A DNA stretch of 40,843 bases from Succinatimonas hippei (GTDB lineage: Bacteria > Pseudomonadota > Gammaproteobacteria > Enterobacterales > Succinivibrionaceae): positions 1 to 40,843 of the forward strand of contig SFGV01000031.1 of the NCBI GenBank assembly GCA_004557545.1, written 5' to 3'. Numbering within the stretch: the stretch's first letter is position 1; every line of letters begins with the position of its first letter. Under the pieces are notes generated by a model, which saw only the letters and a program-made list of their open reading frames with translations, had not been told where the DNA came from and made no database searches. Shown here in pieces: positions 21,313-28,702 of this stretch. The position numbers and the translations under genes are program-made.

Positions 21313-21341
21313 ATTATAGCCACTTAATAATATCTTTACAA
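21313..21341 (-). promoter_or_regulatory. promoter of the tRNA-Arg pair
   Basis: The minus strand has TTGTAA (21336-21341), a 17-base spacer and TATAAT (21313-21318). These are followed by a G+C-rich discriminator (GTGCCCTCG), typical of stringently controlled stable RNA genes. The first tRNA begins about 23 bases after the expected start point. Confidence 0.82.
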
Positions 21342-21465
21342 CAAAAAAAATTTTGCTTAATGGCTAAGAGCGATTGTTTATTGAAATTCGTGACCGTCAG
21401 AAAAAAACGAAACGAACAGAAGCGTGAAAAAAACGAAATTTAAGAGGGAGTTTATTTAATTAGGA

Positions 21466-21560
21466 TGGCGGATAGAGAGGGATTCGAACCCTCGATACAG
21501 CCCTTAAAGCCGTATGCTCCCTTAGCAGGGGAGTACCTTCAGCCACTCGGTCATCTATCC
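21466..21560 (-). tRNA. tRNA-Ser (anticodon GCT)
   Basis: A 95-nt tRNA with the long variable arm of class II tRNAs. The acceptor strands are GGATAGA / TCTATCC, the anticodon loop is CTGCTAA (GCT, reading AGC/AGU), the T-loop is GGTTCGAATCC, and CCA is encoded. It starts 10 bases after the csrA stop. The 182 bases between it and the tRNA-Arg pair are AT-rich and hold only the Arg promoter. Confidence 0.96.
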
Positions 21561-21570
21561 TTGGTGCTGA

Positions 21571-21798
21571 TTAGCGCGTGCTAGTATCCGATTTTAGCTT
21601 TTCATTGTCAAGACTTTTATCAGAACTATTCTGCCGTGCCATACCCTGAGCATGGGGGAGCCTGGTGATGCGTACCGATTGCGGGGCATCAATTCCCAGT
21701 CTCACGCACTCCCCCTTGATCTCAAGCACACGTATCGTGATCCCGCCGTCTATACAGAGAGATTCTCCTTTTTTACGCGAGATCACGAGCACGCTCAT
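21571..21798 (-). CDS. csrA: CsrA-like carbon storage regulator, divergent C-terminus
   Basis: CsrA/RsmA dimers bind GGA motifs in mRNA leaders and control translation. The 75-aa product keeps the core: SRKKGESLCIDGGITI, then EIKGECVRLGIDAP near 26-39. After that it departs from the family. The usual VHREEIY block reads RITRLPH; an Arg remains at 46 (aligned with Arg44 of E. coli), but the preceding His and the following Glu pair are gone. A polar tail of about 28 residues replaces the usual C-terminal helix. The start ATG overlaps the alaS stop (ATGA). The final codons overlap a strong tRNA-Ser promoter. RNA binding may be altered; whether the protein is functional is open. Confidence 0.78.
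   Translation of the reverse strand: MSVLVISRKKGESLCIDGGITIRVLEIKGECVRLGIDAPQSVRITRLPHAQGMARQNSSDKSLDNEKLKSDTSTR
21583..21611 (-). promoter_or_regulatory. promoter of tRNA-Ser, inside the 3' end of csrA
   Basis: The minus strand has a perfect TTGACA (21606-21611), a 17-base spacer and GATACT (21583-21588), followed by AGCACGCGC. The start point would be about 21576, just 16 bases before tRNA-Ser. The promoter lies wholly within the last codons of csrA. Confidence 0.78.
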
Positions 21799-24422
21799 GA
21801 CCTTCCTTTTAAGAAAGCCGATGCTGAGGCTATAGCCTCTTTGAGACCTTCAGCTTTGGTTCCGCCGGCCTGAGCGAGATCCGGTCTGCCACCGCCCTTG
21901 CCTCCGACAAACACCGCGGCCTCACGTACCAGATCGCCGGCCTTGATCCTGGAGATCAAATCCTTTGATACGGAGGCAGTCAGGCTTACTTTGCCATCAT
22001 TTACGGCGCCAAGCAGTGTTACACCGCTCTTAAGCCTTGAGATCACATCCTCAGCGGCTGTGCGGAGATCCTTGGAGTCATAGCCCTCAAGTTTCGCCGC
22101 GACAAGCTTAATTCCGCCGATCTCAACCGCGTTCTGGCAGAGCTTTTCGGCCTCATAGGATATAACCTTGGCCTTAAGAGCCTCATTTTCCTTTTCAGCG
22201 GCTTTACCCTTGGCGAGTAAAGCTTCGGCCTTCTCTGCTATGGACAGGTTGTCAGCCTTCATAAGCTTGGCTGTCTTGACCACCATGCGGACTATGCCTT
22301 GCAGATAGTCAATAGCGGCCTGACCAACGCGCGCCTCGATACGGCGTATGCCTGAGGCGACGGACTCATCAGAGACCAGCACGAACACGCCCAAATCACC
22401 GGTACGCGAGGCATGGGTGCCTCCGCACAGCTCCTTGGATTCATCGCCCATGCTGACCACACGGACCTTGTCCTCGTACTTCTCGTCAAACAAAGCTATA
22501 GCGCCTGACTTTTTGGCAGCGTCAAGATCCATGATCTCGGTTCTGACCTCATCATTCTGGCGTATCCAGCTGTTAATCAGGGAAGCTATCTTCTGGCGCT
22601 CGTTAAGAGTAAGCGGCTGACCATAGGAGTAGTCATAGTGCAGGCGGTCGGCGCCAACGTATGATCCTTTCTGCACGACGTCATTGCCGAGCACCTGACG
22701 CAGCGCGGCATCCAGCAGATGGGTCGCGGTGTGGTGTGCGGCTATGTTGCGCCTTGTCTGAGGGTCAACGCAGGCGGTGACCTTCATGCCCTTTGAGAAT
22801 TCGCCAAGCTCGACACGGCCGATATGGATGATGGTCTTGCCGACACGCTTGGTGTCCTCAACTATAAACTCGGTATTCTCGCCGCATTTTATTGAGCCGC
22901 GGTCACCGACCTGGCCGCCCATTTCTCCGTAAAACGGAGTTGTATCGAGAATGAGCACGGCCTTTTCATCGGTCGAAACCTGATCAACCGCGACGCCATC
23001 CTTGTAGATCCCGGTAACGGTGGCTTCGGAATTTAAGGTGTCATAGCCGGTGAACCTGGTCACCTCTGTCACCTTGATATCCTTGTTATAGTCAACGTCA
23101 AAGCGGGAATTCTTCTTGGAGTTGGCGCGCTGCTTGGCCATCTCGGCGTCAAAACCATCCATATCTAGTGTGTATCCGCGATCACGGACCACATCTGCGG
23201 TAAGGTCGGTAGGGAAGCCGTAGGTATCGTAAAGCTTGAAGACCACGTCACCTGGGATAACCTTGGAGCCGCCGAGCTTTGAGAGTTCACCCTCAAGCAG
23301 GAACAGACCGCGATCAAGAGTCTTCAGGAACAGCTCTTCTTCCTTCTTGAGCGTTCTCTTTATGAGGTCCTTTTCTTCTATAAGCTCAGGGTAGGCATGT
23401 CCCATGAGCTCGGCAAGCCGGTCAACCAGCTTGTAGAAGAACACGTCCTTGGCGCCAAGAAGTCTGCCATGACGCACGGCGCGGCGGATGATACGGCGAA
23501 GCACGTAGCCGCGGCCTTCGTTTGAGGGCAGCACGCCATCGGCGATCAGGAAGGAGCATGAACGTATGTGGTCAGCTATCACGCGCAGTGATTTGTTCTT
23601 GAGATCATCAACATTCAGAACTCTGGCGGCGTCCTTTTCAAGATTTACGAAAAGGTCGATGTCGTAGTTATTGTGGACTCCCTGAAGAACAGCGGCGATA
23701 CGCTCAAGGCCAAGACCATTGTCGATCATCGGCTTGCCGAGCTTCTCAAAGGTTCCGTCTGCCTTACGGTTGTACTGCATGAAAACGATATTCCAGATCT
23801 CGATGTATCTGTCACCGTCTTCCTCGGCTGATCCCGGAGGACCGCCCCAGATCCCCTCACCGTGATCATAGAAAATTTCAGAGCACGGACCGCACGGACC
23901 GGTATCTCCCATCTGCCAGAAGTTATCTGACTCAAAAGGACCGCCCTTGTTGTCACCTATGCGGATAATGCGCTCAGGGGGAACGCCTATTACATCCTTC
24001 CAGATGTTGTAAGCTTCATCGTCCTTGTCGTATACGGTAACCGTAAGAGACTCTTTGGGCAGACCGTAGCCTTCAGTAAGAAGAGTCCACGCGTAAGTGA
24101 TGGCCTCTTTCTTGAAATAGTCACCGAAGCTGAAGTTGCCGAGCATCTCGAAGAAGGTGTGATGCCTCGCGGTATAACCCACATTTTCAAGATCGTTCTG
24201 CTTGCCGCCTGCACGGACACATTTCTGAGCTGAACACGCGCGCACGTAAGGACGTTTCTCTTTACCAAGGTAAACGTCCTTGAACTGATTCATACCTGCG
24301 TTAGTGAACAACAAAGTCGGATCATTGTGCGGCACCAGCGAGCTCGAGCGTACAACCGTATGACCGCGCTCGCGGAAGAAATCCAGATACTTCTGACGTA
24401 TCTGGTCTGTTGTCATGTACAT
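21795..24422 (-). CDS. alaS: Alanyl-tRNA synthetase
   Basis: AlaS charges tRNA-Ala and edits Ser/Gly mischarging. The 875-aa product (E. coli 876) starts MYMTTDQIRQ; the ATG at 24416 is an equally good start. Visible are the N-terminal aminoacylation domain with SSSLVPHNDPTLLFTNAGMN, editing-domain metal ligands in HHTATHLL and in CGGTH, and the C-Ala region with GKGGGRPDLAQAGG. It follows recX with its own promoter and overlaps csrA by four bases. The order recA-recX-alaS-csrA is that of enterics. Confidence 0.97.
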   Translation of the reverse strand: MYMTTDQIRQKYLDFFRERGHTVVRSSSLVPHNDPTLLFTNAGMNQFKDVYLGKEKRPYVRACSAQKCVRAGGKQNDLENVGYTARHHTFFEMLGNFSFGDYFKKEAITYAWTLLTEGYGLPKESLTVTVYDKDDEAYNIWKDVIGVPPERIIRIGDNKGGPFESDNFWQMGDTGPCGPCSEIFYDHGEGIWGGPPGSAEEDGDRYIEIWNIVFMQYNRKADGTFEKLGKPMIDNGLGLERIAAVLQGVHNNYDIDLFVNLEKDAARVLNVDDLKNKSLRVIADHIRSCSFLIADGVLPSNEGRGYVLRRIIRRAVRHGRLLGAKDVFFYKLVDRLAELMGHAYPELIEEKDLIKRTLKKEEELFLKTLDRGLFLLEGELSKLGGSKVIPGDVVFKLYDTYGFPTDLTADVVRDRGYTLDMDGFDAEMAKQRANSKKNSRFDVDYNKDIKVTEVTRFTGYDTLNSEATVTGIYKDGVAVDQVSTDEKAVLILDTTPFYGEMGGQVGDRGSIKCGENTEFIVEDTKRVGKTIIHIGRVELGEFSKGMKVTACVDPQTRRNIAAHHTATHLLDAALRQVLGNDVVQKGSYVGADRLHYDYSYGQPLTLNERQKIASLINSWIRQNDEVRTEIMDLDAAKKSGAIALFDEKYEDKVRVVSMGDESKELCGGTHASRTGDLGVFVLVSDESVASGIRRIEARVGQAAIDYLQGIVRMVVKTAKLMKADNLSIAEKAEALLAKGKAAEKENEALKAKVISYEAEKLCQNAVEIGGIKLVAAKLEGYDSKDLRTAAEDVISRLKSGVTLLGAVNDGKVSLTASVSKDLISRIKAGDLVREAAVFVGGKGGGRPDLAQAGGTKAEGLKEAIASASAFLKGRS

Positions 24423-24470
24423 GATGAGAAATTAACCTAAAATATTGTGACCTTTCACGTCTACGCGCTG

Positions 24471-24499
24471 ATTATACCTTTCTTAAGCTTAACGTTCAG
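24471..24499 (-). promoter_or_regulatory. candidate alaS promoter
   Basis: The minus strand has CTGAAC (24494-24499), 17 bases and TATAAT (24471-24476) in the 79-base recX-alaS gap. The -10 is perfect and the -35 moderate. Confidence 0.55.
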
Positions 24500-24501
24500 G
24501 A

Positions 24502-24966
24502 TCAGGATGAAAATTGCTCAACTGCGTAAATGCAGGTCTCAAGCTCAAACCCCCTGCGGTAAAGCGCTGACTTCATTTTCTGGGCGGTTTTAAAATCTGA
24601 CGCGTCAGTGTCCTGATAGTGACTTTTCAGGTACTCAAGCGCAATCGCGTCAAAGTCAACCTCATCCATATAAGGCTCAAGCGCGTCCGGGTCAAAACAG
24701 CGTTTTACAGCTTCCAGTCTGAGTCTCTGCGGGCCAAGATGCGCGCTTACGGCGTGGCGCACCAGCATTTGCGCGAAACGCTCATCACTCTGCGCTCCCT
24801 CCGCCACGCAACGCCTGAGCCCTTCAGAGGCGGCTTCTCTGGTAAACCGCCCTTTAAGCTTGCGCATAAGTTCCGCTTTGGAGTACTCCCGCCTGCCAAG
24901 CAGTCTTATGCAGGCAAGGTACGCGGCCTCAGCGGAACTGTCGGGAACTTTATTCTTCAGAGCCAT
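24502..24966 (-). CDS. recX: RecX, modulator of RecA
   Basis: RecX binds RecA filaments and limits their extension. The 154-aa product is made of RecX three-helix repeats: LLGRREYSKAELMRKLKGR near 22-40 is the first, with further repeats around AQSDERFAQMLVRHAVSAHLG and the C-terminal KMKSALYRRGFELE. It starts five bases after the recA stop without a clear ribosome-binding site, so it probably depends on recA translation, as in enterics. Confidence 0.92.
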   Translation of the reverse strand: MALKNKVPDSSAEAAYLACIRLLGRREYSKAELMRKLKGRFTREAASEGLRRCVAEGAQSDERFAQMLVRHAVSAHLGPQRLRLEAVKRCFDPDALEPYMDEVDFDAIALEYLKSHYQDTDASDFKTAQKMKSALYRRGFELETCIYAVEQFSS

Positions 24967-24971
24967 TAAAA

Positions 24972-26183
24972 TCAGAGATCATCCGGGAACGGGGTTATCA
25001 GATCCTCTTCCTTGATATCCTCAATAGGCTCACTGGAGAGAGAGTCACTATCAGGGCTGCCATCATCACTCTGACCGGATGAGCCAATCTCAGTGGTGTC
25101 ACTGTAGCTTGAGTTTTCCTTGAAATACTCGCGAATGGCTTTTTCAGCCTCAGCGGCGATATCAGGGTGCTCATCCATAAATTTCATGGCGTTGAGTTTG
25201 CCCTGGCCGATTTTATTGCCCTTGTACGAATACCAGGCGCCGGTCTTCTTGATAACCCCGGCGGTTTCACCCAAATCCAGGATCTCGCCGCTCTTGGCGA
25301 TCCCGTAGTTAAACAGGATCTCAAAATGGGCTGTCTTGAACGGAGGCGCAACCTTGTTCTTGACGACTTTTACCGTGGTCTCGTTGCCAAGCACTTTTGC
25401 GGTCTTCTTGTCCTTGCCGTCCTTGACCTGTCCGTTCTTTCTGATATCAAGGCGCACTGACGCGTAGTACTTAAGCGCGTTACCTCCGGTGGTGGTCTCA
25501 GGATTGCCGAACATTACACCGATCTTCATACGCAGCTGGTTGATGAATACCACCATGCAGTTAGCCTGCTTGATGATACCAGTAAGTTTACGCAGGGCCT
25601 GTGACATCAGTCTTGCCTGCAAGCCCACATGGGCGTCTCCCATATCACCTTCAATTTCGGCTTTTGGCACCAGAGCCGCGACGGAGTCGATTACAACTAT
25701 ATCGACACCGCCGGAGCGTACCAGAGTCTCGCAGATATCAAGAGCCTGTTCACCGGTATCAGGCTGTGAGATAAAGACATCCTCAATCTTTACCCCAAGC
25801 TTTTTCGCGTAGGTGGGATCAAGTGCGTGTTCGGCGTCAATGAACGCGCAGATTTTGCCAAGCTTCTGCGCCTGAGCGATCAGCTCAAGCGTGAGAGTGG
25901 TCTTGCCTGACGATTCTGGTCCGTAGATCTCAACAATGCGTCCCATGGGCAGTCCGCCTATTCCCAGGGCCAGATCAAGTGAAAGGGAGCCTGTAGGTAT
26001 GGCCTCAATATCCAAAGTATCAGTCTGACCAAGACGCATGATCGCGCCTTTGCCAAACTGCCGCTCAATCTGATCCATGGCGGCGGCCAGAGCCTCTTCC
26101 TTTTTTGAGTCCGAGGTGAGATTCTTAACCAGCGGATTTACCTTGGAATTGCTTTTTACGGCTTTTTCTTTTGTTGCGGCCAT
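24972..26183 (-). CDS. recA: RecA recombinase, extended at both ends
   Basis: RecA forms filaments on ssDNA for homologous pairing and SOS coprotease activity. The product is 403 aa against 353 in E. coli. Walker A GPESSGKT falls at 88-95 (E. coli 66-73), so about 22 residues are added at the N-terminus, rich in Lys and Ser. The C-terminal tail after about residue 350 is long, acidic and Ser-rich (for example SDDGSPDSDSLSSEPIED). Acidic tails are known to restrain RecA; this one is longer than usual. The ATG at 26183 has GGAG at good spacing and no later start fits better. The promoter region has been duplicated by an IS insertion. Confidence 0.96.
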   Translation of the reverse strand: MAATKEKAVKSNSKVNPLVKNLTSDSKKEEALAAAMDQIERQFGKGAIMRLGQTDTLDIEAIPTGSLSLDLALGIGGLPMGRIVEIYGPESSGKTTLTLELIAQAQKLGKICAFIDAEHALDPTYAKKLGVKIEDVFISQPDTGEQALDICETLVRSGGVDIVVIDSVAALVPKAEIEGDMGDAHVGLQARLMSQALRKLTGIIKQANCMVVFINQLRMKIGVMFGNPETTTGGNALKYYASVRLDIRKNGQVKDGKDKKTAKVLGNETTVKVVKNKVAPPFKTAHFEILFNYGIAKSGEILDLGETAGVIKKTGAWYSYKGNKIGQGKLNAMKFMDEHPDIAAEAEKAIREYFKENSSYSDTTEIGSSGQSDDGSPDSDSLSSEPIEDIKEEDLITPFPDDL

Positions 26184-26223
26184 CCCTTTTATTCTCCGAT
26201 AACCAAATTATGCTTGCGAGTCA

Positions 26224-26229
26224 ATTATA
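26224..26229 (-). promoter_or_regulatory. recA promoter (-10 element)
   Basis: The minus strand has TATAAT 40 bases upstream of the recA ATG. The -35 is weak. I looked for a LexA box (CTGT-N8-ACAG) from 26184 to 26321 and found none. Confidence 0.55.
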
Positions 26230-26297
26230 CATAAATTTTAGACCGTATTACACATTTTTTGCACGAGTAAAAAGTCGTATTTTGCTTTTTTCTCTCA

Positions 26298-26321
26298 CTC
26301 AGCTAACGGTCACCAGCTGAG
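26298..26321. repeat. inverted repeat upstream of recA (also at 28543-28566)
   Basis: CTCAGCT and AGCTGAG form a perfect 7-bp inverted repeat with a 10-base centre that includes GGTCACC. It sits roughly 85 bases upstream of the recA -10 and is repeated in the right-hand 99-bp copy. No T-run follows on either strand, so a protein-binding site is more likely than a terminator. Its role is unknown. Confidence 0.4.
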
Positions 26322-26368
26322 TTTGCACGGCTGAGCCTGTTGCCATAGACTAACTTGAACTTTATTCA

Positions 26369-26399
26369 ATCCAAGATCAAGGTCTTGGATATTTTTTTG
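26369..26399 (+). terminator. inward-facing terminator at the left end of the IS
   Basis: An 8-bp stem, ATCCAAGA (26369-26376) with TCTTGGAT (26383-26390), has a 6-base loop and is followed by ATTTTTTT. It lies upstream of the transposase promoter and would stop transcripts entering from outside, a common insulating device in insertion sequences. Confidence 0.75.
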
Positions 26400-26423
26400 C
26401 CCGTCAAGGGTGCTCTAAATATC

Positions 26424-26452
26424 TTGGTAATATATGGTAACAATGTTATAAT
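26424..26452 (+). promoter_or_regulatory. transposase promoter
   Basis: TTGGTA (26424-26429), a 17-base spacer and a perfect TATAAT (26447-26452) lie 37 bases before the transposase ATG. It lies downstream of the protective terminator, so the gene has its own transcription. Confidence 0.75.
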
Positions 26453-26489
26453 CGCAAGCATTACAGGCAATTGACAAGGACGCCCGAAC

Positions 26490-28391
26490 ATGAAACTTTG
26501 CATCTCCCGCTCAAAGAACTCATGCACCTATTACGTCACGGAGTCGTTCAGGCGCCCCGATGGCAGGACCTCCTCGAGGACCCTCTCGAGGCTCGGTTCG
26601 GAGGCCGAGCTCAGGGAGAGGCTCGGGGAAGGCGCAGACGTGAGGAAATGGGCCGAGGCCCAGGTCGAGGAGATGCGCAGGAAGTCCGGCGAGGGAAAGC
26701 TCACGTTCGAGATGGTACCGGGCGTCCCGTACGAGAAGGGGGCGAGGCGCCACGCCAACGCCGGATACCTGCTGCTCCAGCAGAAGCTCTACTCGCTGGG
26801 CTTCAGGAAGATCGCGGCCAGGATAGCCGAAAACGCCAGGCTGAAGCTGAAGGAGGACTTCAAGTATGATCTCGAGCAGATCCTCGTCCACCTCGCATGC
26901 GCCCGCTTCCTCGACCCCGGCTCCAAGCGCTCCAGCATAGACTTCTGCAGAAGCGAGCTGCTCGAGCAACCGTCCTACGGGCTCCACGACGTGTACAGGG
27001 CGCTCGACGCCATGGACGCAAGCGGGGATCTCATCCAGGAGCTCCTCTACAAGGCCACGTCTAAGATCCGCACGCGCCCCAGGGAGATCCTCTACTACGA
27101 CTGCACCAACTACTACTTCGAGATTGGCCGCGAGGACGAGCTGCGCCGCTACGGCCGCTCCAAGGAGAACCGCCCCAATCCCATAGTGCAGATGGGCATG
27201 TTCATCGACGGATCCGGGATCCCGCTGGCGTTCAGCATATTCCCCGGGAACCAGAACGAGCAGGGAAGTCTGAAGCCTCTGGAGATGAAGATCCTCAAGG
27301 ACTTCGGCTTTGCGGGAGAGAATGTCATAGTGTGCACGGACGCGGGGCTCGCGGCCGACGCCAACCGCAGGTTCAACGCCGTGCGCGGGCGCCAGTTCGT
27401 CACCGTGCAGCCGCTCAAGACGCTCCCGAGGGAAGACCGCGAGTGGGCGATTGCGCACGGCCGCTCGCTCAGGCTCGAGCCGCTGAAGCCGGGAGAAAAC
27501 CCGGATCTGGCGGCGAGGGAGATCAAAGCCGGCTGCTGGCGCGCCGAGGGCGTGGCGGGGCTCTTTTCCATAGACGACATCGACGAGGAGGATCCCGGCA
27601 ACTGGGACCGGGTGTTCTACAAGGAAAAGCTTCTCGTTGACGAGAAGGGGAAGCGGCTAGGGCAGCGCATGATCGTCACCTACTCGCTCAAGTACAAGCG
27701 GTTCTCCAAGCTCAAGCGCGAGCGCGACATAGAGCGCGCGAGGGATCTCGTGCTCAAGCACAACTCGCGCAGGATCGACTTCAAGTCAACCGACGACGTC
27801 AGGCAGTACATAGTCGAGGAGGAGGACGCGGGCGGCGCGCAGGACGGCGCAGCGGAGAAGAAGCCGCGGATCAAGTACCGGATCAATGAGGAAAAGATTG
27901 AGGAAATGGCCCGCTTCGACGGCTTCTATGCCGTGACGACCAGCATCAGCTCCGGGAAGATGCCGGTGGCCGAGATCATACGCGTCAACCGCGGGCGCTG
28001 GGAGATTGAGGAGGCGTTCAGGATCCTGAAATCCGACTTCCAGGCCAGGCCCGTGTACGTCCGCAAGGAGCCGCACATCCGCGCCCACTTCACAGTATGC
28101 TTCATCGCCCTGCTGCTGCTCCGGCTCATGGAGGCCGACGTGAGGGAGGCAGGCGGCAAATGCACCGCCGGCGAGCTCATCAAGGCACTGAGGGGCATGA
28201 GGATCCACCTGATGGACAAGGGGTTCTGCTCGGGAGACTTCACGAGGACGGATCTGACCGACACGCTGATGAAGCTGTCAGGCATGCGCCTTGACTGCAA
28301 CCTCATTACGCCGGCAACCATGGATCACTACATTGCCATGTCCAAGTTCGCCTCCCACGGAAAGGCCGGCCGGCCATCCGCAGGCGCCTGA
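26490..28391 (+). CDS. IS1634-family DDE transposase
   Basis: The 633-aa product carries the catalytic triad of IS4-related transposases: Asp204 in YYDCTNYYF, Asp284 in VCTDAGLAAD, and Glu507 within the R-(3)-E-(6)-K spacing at Arg503, Glu507 and Lys514. The position expected for Tyr three residues before the Arg is Asn. The long insertion between the second Asp and the Glu and the overall size fit IS1634. ATG 26490 follows AAGGA. Base and codon use differ sharply from the host: higher G+C, many AGG arginine, CTC leucine and GAG/AAG codons. It was therefore acquired from a G+C-richer donor. No frameshift or stop interrupts it. Confidence 0.92.
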   Translation: MKLCISRSKNSCTYYVTESFRRPDGRTSSRTLSRLGSEAELRERLGEGADVRKWAEAQVEEMRRKSGEGKLTFEMVPGVPYEKGARRHANAGYLLLQQKLYSLGFRKIAARIAENARLKLKEDFKYDLEQILVHLACARFLDPGSKRSSIDFCRSELLEQPSYGLHDVYRALDAMDASGDLIQELLYKATSKIRTRPREILYYDCTNYYFEIGREDELRRYGRSKENRPNPIVQMGMFIDGSGIPLAFSIFPGNQNEQGSLKPLEMKILKDFGFAGENVIVCTDAGLAADANRRFNAVRGRQFVTVQPLKTLPREDREWAIAHGRSLRLEPLKPGENPDLAAREIKAGCWRAEGVAGLFSIDDIDEEDPGNWDRVFYKEKLLVDEKGKRLGQRMIVTYSLKYKRFSKLKRERDIERARDLVLKHNSRRIDFKSTDDVRQYIVEEEDAGGAQDGAAEKKPRIKYRINEEKIEEMARFDGFYAVTTSISSGKMPVAEIIRVNRGRWEIEEAFRILKSDFQARPVYVRKEPHIRAHFTVCFIALLLLRLMEADVREAGGKCTAGELIKALRGMRIHLMDKGFCSGDFTRTDLTDTLMKLSGMRLDCNLITPATMDHYIAMSKFASHGKAGRPSAGA

Positions 28392-28467
28392 GGCGCATTA
28401 CCACATTTTTTTAAAACCAATAGAATGATTTTAAAAGGAATTGTTGTGAATTCGTGCAAAACTCAAG
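28392..28467. other. right end of the IS, non-coding
   Basis: The 76 bases between the transposase stop and the right 99-bp repeat are A+T-rich. They contain two TTTTAAAA runs that could pair weakly, and the terminal GTGCAAAACTC that mirrors the left end. No gene is seen. Confidence 0.6.
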
Positions 28468-28566
28468 AATTATACATAAATTTTAGACCGTATTACACAT
28501 TTTTTGCACGAGTAAAAAGTCGTATTTTGCTTTTTTCTCTCACTCAGCTAACGGTCACCAGCTGAG
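28468..28566. repeat. 99-bp direct repeat, right copy (mutS side)
   Basis: An exact copy of 26223-26321. It therefore holds a second recA -10 (TATAAT on minus, at 28469-28474) that points leftward into the IS and antisense to the transposase, as well as the second copy of the CTCAGCT/AGCTGAG inverted repeat. Confidence 0.93.
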
Positions 28567-28702
28567 CACATTGCAGTAAAGCTGGGAACTCTTTTATAAC
28601 CCAGCTTCAAAAAATGCGTACGAAGGTTTTAGCTTACTGACAGGCCGCGATGGACCTTTTTAAGTACAATGCTCATTATTATTTTCAAAAAGTCACATAA
28701 AA
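28567..28702. other. mutS upstream region
   Basis: This is original intergenic DNA from before the IS insertion. An 8-bp inverted repeat, AAGCTGGG (28579-28586) with CCCAGCTT (28600-28607), is flanked by A and T runs on the wrong side for a terminator. TACAAT at 28665-28670 is a possible plus-strand -10 for mutS, without a convincing -35 (CTGACA is 22 bases away). The mutS start lacks a clear Shine-Dalgarno sequence. Confidence 0.35.

Larger units (their letters stand above)
26223..26321. repeat. 99-bp direct repeat, left copy (recA promoter side)
   Basis: This stretch is identical over 99 bases to 28468-28566. The two copies directly flank the insertion sequence, so they are read as the target-site duplication. 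The left copy contains the recA -10 at one edge and a 7-bp inverted repeat (CTCAGCT / AGCTGAG) at the other. Very long, variable duplications are a described feature of IS1634- and IS1549-type elements. Confidence 0.93.
26322..28467 (+). mobile_element. IS1634-family insertion sequence between recA and mutS
   Basis: About 2,146 bp lie between the two identical 99-bp repeats. The element has one complete DDE transposase gene, a terminator facing inward near the left end, and its own promoter. The ends resemble each other in inverted orientation: GAGTTTGCACGG near 26319 on the left, and the complement of CGTGCAAAACTC near 28453-28464 on the right. The match is short and offset by a few bases, so the exact termini are uncertain by about six bases. 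The duplication is perfect and the gene intact, so the insertion is probably recent. Confidence 0.86.

Noticed and set aside
26520..27458. A 312-codon antisense ORF, with others, opposite the transposase
   Set aside because: Long antisense frames are expected opposite a G+C-rich gene; composition is low-complexity and no start signal is seen.
26223..28566. The 99-bp repeats as terminal repeats of a composite or integrative element
   Set aside because: One copy fits exactly as original recA-mutS intergenic DNA containing the recA promoter, so target duplication is the simpler reading.
28579..28607. Hairpin AAGCTGGG/CCCAGCTT as a terminator before mutS
   Set aside because: The A and T runs are on the wrong sides for termination in either direction.
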